NCBI GenBank assembly: GCA_023489275.1
Contig: JAMDDD010000030.1
Span: forward strand, 1-40,699
Direction of reading: 5' to 3'
DNA: 40,699 nucleotides
From: Actinomycetota bacterium
GTDB lineage: Bacteria; Actinomycetota; Thermoleophilia; BMS3ABIN01
In this document: positions 23,325-30,173 of the stretch, piece by piece
Position numbering within the stretch: the stretch's first letter is position 1
How the letters are laid out: each line of letters begins with the position of its first letter
The notes under the pieces: generated by a model
What the model was told of the DNA's origin: nothing
What the model saw: the letters and a program-made list of their open reading frames with translations, nothing else
Databases searched by the model: none
Position numbers and translations under genes: made by a program

Positions 23325-23599
23325 TGGAGCTCAAATGGACGAGTAAGGCCCTCTCCGACTTGGTAAGGCTTTACGGGTACCTGGCTCTGGTGGATATTCA
23401 GGCAGCAGCAAAGGCGGTACAGGCCCTATCGGCGGCGCCTCAAGGTTTGCTGACACATCCGCGCATTGGTGAGAAATTGGAAGAGTGCGAGCCGCGTGAA
23501 GTTCGCCGAATTCTTGTGGGCCGCTATGAAATGCGATATGAGATTCAGGCCTCGACAATTTACGTGCTGAGGCTTTGGCATACTCGGGAAACTCGATAA
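23324..23599 (+). CDS. ParE/RelE-family toxin
   Basis: A 91-residue toxin of the RelE/ParE superfamily: MELKWTSKALSDLVRLYGYL at the N terminus, AAKAVQALSAAPQGLLTHPRIGEKL, then VRRILVGRYEMRYEIQ and the final IYVLRLWHTRE. The R-LVG-YEMRYE and LR-WH-R pattern is that of ParE-type toxins (gyrase poisons) rather than mRNA-cleaving RelE. It is translated by TGATG coupling with the CopG antitoxin. Intact. Confidence 0.9.
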   Translation: MELKWTSKALSDLVRLYGYLALVDIQAAAKAVQALSAAPQGLLTHPRIGEKLEECEPREVRRILVGRYEMRYEIQASTIYVLRLWHTRETR

Positions 23600-23750
23600 T
23601 AGGTTGTCAACCAAATAGAACTCAAGAAGATCGATAAACTCGCGAAAACGTGCTCTCGGCTGATTTGTATATTACCCGCTACAAAATATTGAATATTTTC
23701 CGCTAAGAAATATTCACGGATCGCTAGGTTTAATTCCAATGCAACACAAC

Positions 23751-24332
23751 CTAGGAAAGCTTGTAAAGCTCCTTCTCGGTACCGATTACAAATATTTTCT
23801 GGCCCCGGGCAACGTTGCACACGAAGGTTTTTTTCGTTTTTAACTGAATTTTCCACTCGCTGGGACTGAAAATTGAATAGTTTATTTCCCTCCCCAGACG
23901 TTTTTCTGCTCTCATGATGGCTTCGTGAACAGCGTCAACTGAAACGTCGCCGATAACCATGACATCTATATCAGAATGCGCATTTTCCATATTATTGGCA
24001 ACAGATCCATAAATGAATGCTGATCTCACATCATGGTTTTTAACGAAGACCCTTCTGAGCTCATCACCAATGCCTACGGTCTTGAAGATTATGCTTTTGA
24101 TTTCCGGGTACAGAATGAAATCCTTGTTGACCCAGTAAAAGCGGATGTTTCCCTCTTTCTGGCTATATAGTAGACCTGCGGTTTCCAAACGCTTCAACTC
24201 ATTCTGGATCGACTGCTTGCTCGCACTCAGAATGTCTATCAGCTGACGGTAATAGAAGCGTCGGCCAGGATGAGTAACGAACCAGGTGATTAGCTCTACG
24301 CGAGACTTGGATGTAATTAGAGTCGATAGCAC
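23751..24332 (-). CDS. MNT-type nucleotidyltransferase with winged-helix domain
   Basis: A 193-residue protein. Residues 1-70 are a winged helix (VELITWFVTHPGRRFYYRQL; SKQSIQNELKRLETAGLLY) of the ArsR/MarR-like kind. Residues about 95-190 are a minimal nucleotidyltransferase domain with AFIYGSVANNMENAHSDIDV: GS at 109-110 and Asp121/Asp123 as metal ligands. Such proteins are MNT antitoxins that AMPylate a HEPN toxin, or regulators. The start is GTG 24332 with ATAGGA upstream. It is the only minus-strand gene of its module, and no HEPN partner lies beside it; the nearest HEPN-like gene is the DUF3644 at 20213. Function is inferred. Confidence 0.83.
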   Translation of the reverse strand: MLSTLITSKSRVELITWFVTHPGRRFYYRQLIDILSASKQSIQNELKRLETAGLLYSQKEGNIRFYWVNKDFILYPEIKSIIFKTVGIGDELRRVFVKNHDVRSAFIYGSVANNMENAHSDIDVMVIGDVSVDAVHEAIMRAEKRLGREINYSIFSPSEWKIQLKTKKTFVCNVARGQKIFVIGTEKELYKLS

Positions 24333-24454
24333 ATATTCCTATAAATTTAGGGCAAAAGACCTAAAGATATAGTAACACCATTTTCGATTCTCTTGCTGGC
24401 CTAATTATCACAGATGCCGTTTTAGCTCAAAAGGTAAATCTCGTCCTTGTAGTT

Positions 24455-24551
24455 TTTCGAATGACGCAGCAAGTGGTCTACCAAGCTATAATTTCACGTT
24501 TTTAGCGTAACAAAGCCAAATCTTGGCAGATAAAACACCCAGGCCTCGAAC
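24455..24551 (+). repeat. spaced repeat C (divergent copy)
   Basis: Third, more diverged copy: TTTCGAATGACGCAGCA, then GTGGTCTACCA, AAGCCAAAT and a terminal CCTCGAAC. The sequence ahead (TAAATCTCGTCCTTGTAG) matches that ahead of repeats B and D. It starts 1591 bases after repeat B. Confidence 0.7.
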
Positions 24552-24612
24552 TTTTCCGATGATGATCGGAGGCTGGTCTTGCTTCGCGGCGATCGACAGA
24601 CATAATAACCAT

Positions 24613-24828
24613 ATGGGGGAACCAGCCTTCAACATCGACGATCTTTCGCAGGCGGAGCGGCTCACGCTTCTTGAGCAGCTTTGGGATAGTCTTGAGCCGG
24701 GAAGCGTGCCGTTTACGGATGCCCAAAGGGTTGAACTCGACCATCGTCTGGATGAGATCGATCATGGAGACGTGGATGGCATTCCCTGGGAAGAGGTGGT
24801 CCGCCAGATTCGTGGGCGGCAGCGTTGA
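24613..24828 (+). CDS. addiction-module component (antitoxin, TIGR02574-like), orphan
   Basis: A 71-residue protein of the putative addiction-module-component family: DDLSQAERLTLLEQLWDSLE, then TDAQRVELDHRLDEIDHGDV and the signature IPWEEVVRQIR. In this family the gene is normally followed at once by a RelE-type toxin; here no toxin frame follows, and 42 bases later a Fic-protein tail begins. ATG 24613 matches the family start, although the frame is open upstream to 24523. It is probably a stranded antitoxin left after deletion. Confidence 0.72.
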   Translation: MGEPAFNIDDLSQAERLTLLEQLWDSLEPGSVPFTDAQRVELDHRLDEIDHGDVDGIPWEEVVRQIRGRQR

Positions 24829-24870
24829 CCTCTCCTATCTTCCGGCCTACCGCAGCAGCGGACGTGGAAG

Positions 24871-25092
24871 ATGACCATTCATCCCTATTTAGATGGCAAC
24901 GGCAGGGCAGGAAGGCTGCTGATGAATTATCTTTTACTTTCCGCCGGATATCCCTGGGTAACCATTAAGAATGAACAACGAGGCGAGTACTTCGAAGCGT
25001 TGGCGCAGGCACAACTGGATGAAGGCATTCAGCCATTTGGGGAATTTATCCTGGCGATATTGAAAGAGGCGAGCAGGGATAATGAAAAATAA
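24871..25092 (+). pseudogene. Fic-domain protein, C-terminal fragment
   Basis: Begins directly in the catalytic loop of a Fic AMPylase: MTIHPYLDGNGRAGRLLMNY, that is the HPFx(D/E)GNGR motif with His at residue 4, followed by LLLSAGYPWVTIKNEQRGEY and a helical end. The upstream 150-250 residues of the Fic fold are missing, and the preceding DNA belongs to the antitoxin gene. At 73 residues it cannot form the domain. It is a deletion remnant fused to the antitoxin module. Confidence 0.7.
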
Positions 25093-25202
25093 TCCACAAG
25101 GCTCAGGGCAACTAGTACTTTATTGTACTGATCGGTACGTACCATGGCATGGAAGGACGGGGGCGTGAGCCCCCCTCCTACCCGTTGCGGCATCATCGCT
25201 GT
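25093..25202 (+). other. gap with tandem palindromes
   Basis: Between the Fic fragment and the desulforedoxin end lie AGTAC-TTTATT-GTACT (25114-25129), the perfect palindrome GGTACGTACC (25134-25143), and a GC-rich hairpin GGGGGC-GTGA-GCCCCC (25159-25174). The last could stop either convergent transcript but has no T run. No gene is seen. Confidence 0.5.
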
Positions 25203-25325
25203 TTATTTCTCCACCCGCGTCATTGCTTGACCGCAGCAGTGAATTTCAGGGTTGCCGCCGGCCTCGATGACCTCGACGACGTTCCCGCAAAGCTCACATC
25301 GGAATGTTTCTCCCAAGACCGCCAT
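25203..25325 (-). CDS. desulforedoxin-like protein
   Basis: A 40-residue protein: AVLGETFRCELCGNVVEVIE, then GGNPEIHCCGQAM. The CxxC plus CC arrangement (C10, C13, C29, C30 by position) is the Fe(Cys)4 centre of desulforedoxin and the N-terminal domain of desulfoferrodoxin. It serves electron transfer or superoxide/oxygen defence in anaerobes. ATG 25325 is chosen because AAAGGAGGA lies seven bases upstream; the open frame to 25418 precedes any ribosome-binding site. It is divergent from the HxlR regulator, with which it shares a promoter region full of AGTGCTA boxes. Confidence 0.88.
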   Translation of the reverse strand: MAVLGETFRCELCGNVVEVIEAGGNPEIHCCGQAMTRVEK

Positions 25326-25383
25326 GTTTTTCCTCCTTTCCTGTCTCAGCGCGATCAAAATCGCAGAGCCAACAATCTTTATG

Positions 25384-25457
25384 AGTGCTATAATATATAA
25401 TGCACTAAAAAATTGCAAGTGCTAGATTAAAGATAATACAATAATAGTTATAGCACT
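25384..25457 (+). promoter_or_regulatory. AGTGCTA operator cluster between desulforedoxin and hxlR-type gene
   Basis: Four half-sites: AGTGC (25384) facing GCACT (25402-25406), and AGTGCTA (25418-25424) facing TAGCACT (25451-25457). Both pairs are inverted repeats in an AT-rich divergent promoter region with several TATAAT-like boxes (for example TATAAT at 25389). Likely binding sites of the HxlR-family regulator. Confidence 0.55.
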
Positions 25458-25502
25458 TTAGCATCAGGGTTTTTTCCGTTAGAATTGAGTTGGTGAATTG
25501 CC

Positions 25503-25859
25503 ATGGCTGATAAAAGCAATGAAATATTTTGCCCGGTAACGGCGACGACGTCCCTCCTCGGCCAAAAGTGGACGCTTGAGATAATTCGCTCGCTGATCGA
25601 CGGCAAGAAACGTTTCAATGAGCTTTCCCAGGCTCTGGGAGGGCTCAACGCGCGCACCCTCAGTACACGGCTGAAATCTTTGGAAGCAGAGGACATCGTT
25701 GAACGGAGGACACTTTCCTCCATTCCTCCGTGGGTTGAATACGAACTGACTGAGAAGGGCCGAGCCCTTAACGAAGTGATTGAAAGTATGGCGACATGGG
25801 GACGGCGCTGGATTCAGCCGCCGAAAAAACAGAAGCAGCGGGCCAAAACAAAGGCGTGA
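25503..25859 (+). CDS. HxlR-family transcriptional regulator
   Basis: A 118-residue winged-helix regulator of the HxlR/YodB family: FCPVTATTSLLGQKWTLEII, SLIDGKKRFNELSQALGGLN, then ARTLSTRLKSLEAEDIVERR and WVEYELTEKGRAL. Cys10 in the N-terminal C-P motif corresponds to the redox-sensing cysteine of YodB and HypR, which respond to quinones, diamide or hypochlorite. It is divergent from desulforedoxin and probably controls it through the AGTGCTA boxes. The C-terminal tail is very basic (KKQKQRAKTKA). Confidence 0.9.
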   Translation: MADKSNEIFCPVTATTSLLGQKWTLEIIRSLIDGKKRFNELSQALGGLNARTLSTRLKSLEAEDIVERRTLSSIPPWVEYELTEKGRALNEVIESMATWGRRWIQPPKKQKQRAKTKA

Positions 25860-25948
25860 ACAGAAGCTTTCAGGGTGCTAAATTTACGCGGATGCCTTTT
25901 TTGAAAAGACCTTGAGCCTTTTAAAAGGTAAATCTTGTCCTTGAAGCT

Positions 25949-26037
25949 GTTCAAATAGCACAATCAGTGGTCTACCAATATCCGACTTCTCAGATTCGGC
26001 TTAGGTAAGTTAAAAAATTTTTCTCGAAGGTTTGAAC
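25949..26037 (+). repeat. spaced repeat D (most diverged copy)
   Basis: Fourth copy: GTTCAAATAGCACAATCA, GTGGTCTACCA, CGGCTT-AGGT-AAG hairpin remnant, ending near TTTGAAC. It starts 1494 bases after repeat C and marks the right edge of the accessory region. The upstream AAAGGTAAATCTTGTCCTTG matches repeat C. Confidence 0.65.
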
Positions 26038-26111
26038 ACCGATAAGCCGCTTATGCTTCCGAGCTGATCGGGAGGCCACCCTGCATGGAAAGCTATCTTC
26101 AGGTGCCTGGG

Positions 26112-27365
26112 TCAGGTACCAATTATCATTAACGAGATATAAAGAGCCAGCACGGCCAGCAGTAACGCGAACGGAACGGTAAGCAGACCGAGCCTGGTGA
26201 ACTCCCCCAAATTCACCCCGCTGCCGCGCTGGCTGATGATGCGCCGCCACAACATCGTGGCCAGGGAGCCGGTGTACGTCAGATTGGGGCCGATGTTCAA
26301 ACCGATCAGCATCGCCAGAACCGCGGCCGGGCCGGCTGCCAGAGTCAAAGGCAGGAGCACCAGCACTGCCGGCAGATTATTAATGATATTAGCCAGCCCC
26401 GCGGCCAGGATCGCGATGGCCAGCAGCGCGAGCAGTCCCGTGCCGCCAGGGACCAGATGGCTCAGGGCTGCGGCGAGCCCATTGTCAACGACGGCGCGGA
26501 CGATAATTCCCAGGGATATCACAAATGCCAGAAACGGCAGCGCCGCCGCCCGCACAATGATGAAAGGGGTGGTGAGGCGCTTGGCCAGAGTCCGGCCGGC
26601 AAGCACGAGCGCTCCGGCCCAGGCCACCCATGCCGGGTTGATCCCTAAGGCATTAGCACCGGTAAAACCCGCCAGTGTGCAGGCAACGACGACCAGCGGG
26701 AAGACCGCCGCCCCGCGCGGCTTAACCGGCGCGCGCCTGGCGCCGGCATCCAGGTCGGCGGCAAAGAATCGTGAGAAAACTGCATATTCGGCGCCGATGG
26801 CAACTGCCCAGGGGAGCGCCATCAGGGCGGCGAAACGGACAAAGCTGATCCCGCTCTCGAAAAATGCCAGAAGATTGGTGAGGTTGGAAACCGGCAGCAG
26901 CAGCGATGCGGTATTCGCGAGGTGAGCACTGGCGTAGGCGTAGGGCTTGGGCCGAGCCGCCAGCTGAGCCGAAACGGCAAGCACCACCGGGGCGAGCAGG
27001 ACGATCGTGGCATCCAGGCTGAAAACCGCGGTTGTGGCCGATGCTACCACGAATACGTAAACAAGCAACCTGCGCGTCTGTCCCGCGGCGGCACGTGCCA
27101 TCCAGTTGCCAAACGCGCCGAACAGACCCTCGGCCTCACAGAGTCTGGCGAGGACCAGCATCGCCGCCAGGAAGACGATCGCCGGCCCCAGGCGTCTGGC
27201 TTCGGCGGCAGCCTGGCTCAGCGGAATCGCGCCTGTCAGGATCACCACGGATGCCGCCGGCAGAGCGACGACGAGTTCGGGCAGCCCCCATGGCCGGACA
27301 ACCGTCCAGCCGAGCACCACCAGAAGCAAAGCAACTGAAATTGCTTCTGCAAGTGAAGAGCTCAC
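26112..27365 (-). CDS. ArsB/SLC13-type anion transporter
   Basis: A 417-residue membrane protein of the ion-transporter superfamily (ArsB, NhaD, CitMHS). Hallmarks are VFSLDATIVLLAPVVL in the first repeat, SNLTNLLAF, NNLPAVLVLLPL and, near the C terminus, IGLNIGPNLTYTGSLATMLW, which is characteristic of ArsB. About 11 hydrophobic helices are visible, in two inverted halves. It may export arsenite or related oxyanions, but no arsR or arsC lies near, so the substrate is inferred. The start is GTG 27365 with a weak GGGAG at distance. The GC-rich composition fits the chromosome, right of the repeat array. Confidence 0.85.
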   Translation of the reverse strand: MSSSLAEAISVALLLVVLGWTVVRPWGLPELVVALPAASVVILTGAIPLSQAAAEARRLGPAIVFLAAMLVLARLCEAEGLFGAFGNWMARAAAGQTRRLLVYVFVVASATTAVFSLDATIVLLAPVVLAVSAQLAARPKPYAYASAHLANTASLLLPVSNLTNLLAFFESGISFVRFAALMALPWAVAIGAEYAVFSRFFAADLDAGARRAPVKPRGAAVFPLVVVACTLAGFTGANALGINPAWVAWAGALVLAGRTLAKRLTTPFIIVRAAALPFLAFVISLGIIVRAVVDNGLAAALSHLVPGGTGLLALLAIAILAAGLANIINNLPAVLVLLPLTLAAGPAAVLAMLIGLNIGPNLTYTGSLATMLWRRIISQRGSGVNLGEFTRLGLLTVPFALLLAVLALYISLMIIGT

Positions 27366-27773
27366 AGGCGGAAGGCTCCCGCTGGAATTCGAAAATTATG
27401 AAAGATCAACGGCATAAGGCAACACCCAATGCCTGGTTATTGCCCGGCGCGGGCGCGGCGGCGCGGGCCACCGCTGTCAGCAGCTGTCCTGGTGCCATCC
27501 AGCGCCGCATCCCCCTGGCTGGCGTTTCCGTTGGGATAGACCCCGTATTTATTCAGGACCGCGTATTTGGCGGTGATAGTGCCGGTTTGGCCCGCGGGAG
27601 CAGAAAAAGTGGCCGCCAGGTTTCCGCTCTCCGGTATGAAAATATTTAACCAAGCAACAACCGGAAGATGGCTTTCGTGCGTGCGACCATATTCGGCAAA
27701 TTCGTCAGCTTTTGCCGGTAACCCCGCACTTTTCCGGTTTGTTGCCGCTGGCCATAAACCGGCTTTAGCTTGG
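27366..27773 (-). other. 408-base gap between ArsB-type gene and xfp
   Basis: No gene is firmly supported. A minus-strand frame (27437-27832) is open and reads TFSAPAGQTGTITAKYAVLN in its middle, resembling an extracellular-domain fragment. It overlaps the end of xfp, has no start codon of its own outside xfp and ends in a low-complexity Arg/Ala tail. It may be a relic, or chance. Confidence 0.4.
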
Positions 27774-30173
27774 TCAGGATCCTCCCGTTTGGCTCCACTC
27801 CCAATCACGCACCTCGGGCAGATCCATGTCATTTTCCCTGATGTAGGATGCGTGCGCCCGCAGGCGTTCCTGGAAGCGGTCGACCACGTCGCCGGCGATC
27901 GAGCTCAGGCGGCTGGCGTGCGTCGCGGCATCAATCGCCAGATGGAAGCGGCTCATATTGTTGAGCACGAGCATGTCGAACGGCGTGGTCGTGTAGCCTT
28001 CTTCAATATAACCATGTACGTGGAACCTTCCCGGATTGGGCCGGTGATGGATCAGCTCGTGTACAACCCGCGGATAGCCATGGAAGGCGAAGATAACCGG
28101 CCGGTCCTCCGTAAACAGGGCGGTGAATTCCTCCTCGTCGAGACCGTGCGGATGGTCGTGATGTGACATGATCGAGAACAGATCGATGATGTTCACCACC
28201 TGAAAGCGCAGCTCGGGCAGCTCTTTCTTCAGCAGCCAGGCGGCGGCGAGCGTCTCCTCCGTGGGAACGTCGCCGGCGCTGGCGAGGATAACATCAGGAT
28301 CACTTGCGCCGCTGCCGGCCCAGTCCCATGCTGAGGCGCCGCGGTTGCAGTGCTCGCGGGCGGCTTCCATGTTCAGCCACTGGGGTGACAGATGCTTGGA
28401 GGCGATGATCAGGTTGACATAGTCCCTGCTCTTGAGGCAATGGTCGGCGACCTCCAGCAGGCAGTTGGCATCCGGCGGCAGGTAGATGCGGGAGACCGAG
28501 CTTTTCTTGTTGACGACATTGTCGATAAAACTCGGCACCTGGTGCGTGTAGCCGTTATGGTCTTGCCGCCACAGATGTGAGGTCAACAGGTAGTTGAGCG
28601 ACGCCAGCGGTGCCCGCCAGGGGACCTCCCGGCAAACCTTCAGCCATTTGGCATACTGGTTGAGCATCGAATCGATAATAGGTATAAAGGCTTCGTAGCA
28701 GGCAAACAGGCCGTGGCGGCCGGTCAGCAGGTATCCCTCCAGCCAGCCTTCACAGGTGTGCTCGCTGAGGATCTCCATCACCTTGCCGTCCGGCGCCAGG
28801 TGCTCGTCGCTCGCCTCGATCGGCCAGACGAACGCCCGCTGTGTCACCTCGAAGATATGCTCCATCCGGTTCGAGGTAATCTCATCCGGGCAAAAAAAGC
28901 GGAAATTGTTTGGCTCGCCGTTGGCGCGGAAGACGTCGCGCAGGTACTTTGACAGCTCACGGGTGGCCTCGGCCCGCGTCTGCCCGTGGCTGCTGACGTG
29001 CACGGCGTAATCGTCGGGCCGGGGAAGATTGAGTGGCCGGAGCAGCAGGCCGCCGTTCGCGTGCTCGTTGCGGCCGATCTTGAGCTCATCGGGCGGGCAG
29101 GCCGCCACCGTCCCCGGCCGCGGACCGCCGCCGCGGTCAAACAGGCGCTCGGGGCGGTAGCTCTTTAGCCACCGCTCCAGTATCTTCAGGTGATCCGGAT
29201 TCCCCGCCGGATCGGGGACGGGCAACTGGTGCGAGCGGAAGCTGCCCTCGACCTTGAGCCCGTCGACCTCTTTCGGCCCGGTCCACCCTTTCGGCGTCCG
29301 GAGGATGATCATTGGCCAGGAGGGCCGCTCAGGCATGTCACCGGCACGGGAGCGCTCCTGGATGTGCCGGATGCGCTGATAAGCCCAGTCAAGCGCCTGC
29401 CACATCAGCGGATGCATCTCCGCTGGGTCATCCCCGGATACCAGGCTCACTTCATAACCATAACCGCGAAACAGGTCAAAAAGTTCATCGTCGCTCATGC
29501 GCCCCAGCAGTGTCGGTCCGCCGATCTTGTAGCCGTTCAAATGCAGTACCGGCAGGACGGCTCCGGAGCCGGCGGGGTCGAGATATTTGTTCGAATGCCA
29601 GGCAGTTGCCAGCGGCCCGGTCTCGGCTTCACCATCACCGACGATGCAGACGGCGATCAGGTCCGGATTGTCGAATACGGCGCCGTAGGCATGCGACAGG
29701 CAGTAACCGAGTTCACCGCCTTCCTGGATCATCCCGGGCGTTCCGGGATAGATATGGCTGGGGGCGCCATAGGGCCAGGAGAACTGCCGCATCAGTTTTT
29801 TCAGGCCGTCCAGGTCAAAAGCAAGCTCGCGGTCGAATTTTGCCAGGGTGCCCTCGAGGTAGAGGTTTGCCAGGACTGCGGGCGAGCCGTGTCCGGGACC
29901 GACGACCAGCATGATCTGACCGCGGGTGTCCTGAATCAGCCGGTTAAGATGCGCGTAGAGGAAATTGATGCCCGGCTGCGTGCCCCAGTGGCCGAGCAGC
30001 CGTGGCTTGATGTGCTCAGGTTTGAGCGGCTCGTCAAGCAGCGGATTGTCCTGCAGGTAGAGTTGCGCGGCGCCCAGATAATTGGCCGCGCGCCAGTAGC
30101 GCTGCAGGCTGTCGATGCGGGCTCTGGTGATTTTCTGCCGTTCGCGGGCTGCGGTCTTGCCGGGGTCAGCCAT
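27774..30173 (-). CDS. xfp: xylulose-5-phosphate/fructose-6-phosphate phosphoketolase
   Basis: A 799-residue thiamine-diphosphate enzyme that cleaves xylulose 5-phosphate (and usually fructose 6-phosphate) with phosphate to acetyl phosphate and glyceraldehyde 3-phosphate or erythrose 4-phosphate. Signatures are GHWGTQPGINFLYAHLNRLI near residue 61, GPGHGSPAVLANLYLEGT (92-109), EGGELGYCLSHAYGAVFDNP and the ThDP/Mg motif GDGEAETGP (179-187). The C-terminal XFP domains carry EDRPVIFAFHGYPR near residue 705. Length matches full phosphoketolases (790-830). ATG 30173 lies 8 bases inside the upstream acetate kinase gene, so they are translated together: acetyl phosphate made here is converted to acetate and ATP by AckA. 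Confidence 0.97.
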   Translation of the reverse strand: MADPGKTAARERQKITRARIDSLQRYWRAANYLGAAQLYLQDNPLLDEPLKPEHIKPRLLGHWGTQPGINFLYAHLNRLIQDTRGQIMLVVGPGHGSPAVLANLYLEGTLAKFDRELAFDLDGLKKLMRQFSWPYGAPSHIYPGTPGMIQEGGELGYCLSHAYGAVFDNPDLIAVCIVGDGEAETGPLATAWHSNKYLDPAGSGAVLPVLHLNGYKIGGPTLLGRMSDDELFDLFRGYGYEVSLVSGDDPAEMHPLMWQALDWAYQRIRHIQERSRAGDMPERPSWPMIILRTPKGWTGPKEVDGLKVEGSFRSHQLPVPDPAGNPDHLKILERWLKSYRPERLFDRGGGPRPGTVAACPPDELKIGRNEHANGGLLLRPLNLPRPDDYAVHVSSHGQTRAEATRELSKYLRDVFRANGEPNNFRFFCPDEITSNRMEHIFEVTQRAFVWPIEASDEHLAPDGKVMEILSEHTCEGWLEGYLLTGRHGLFACYEAFIPIIDSMLNQYAKWLKVCREVPWRAPLASLNYLLTSHLWRQDHNGYTHQVPSFIDNVVNKKSSVSRIYLPPDANCLLEVADHCLKSRDYVNLIIASKHLSPQWLNMEAAREHCNRGASAWDWAGSGASDPDVILASAGDVPTEETLAAAWLLKKELPELRFQVVNIIDLFSIMSHHDHPHGLDEEEFTALFTEDRPVIFAFHGYPRVVHELIHHRPNPGRFHVHGYIEEGYTTTPFDMLVLNNMSRFHLAIDAATHASRLSSIAGDVVDRFQERLRAHASYIRENDMDLPEVRDWEWSQTGGS

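Noticed and set aside
21351-26037. CRISPR array
   Set aside because: The repeats are ~90-107 bp, diverged, about 1.5 kb apart and separated by genes, and no cas gene is present.
27437-27832. Possible 131-residue gene between the ArsB-type gene and xfp
   Set aside because: The only start lies within xfp, the tail is low-complexity, and the middle shows no recognisable domain. It is kept as a gap note only.
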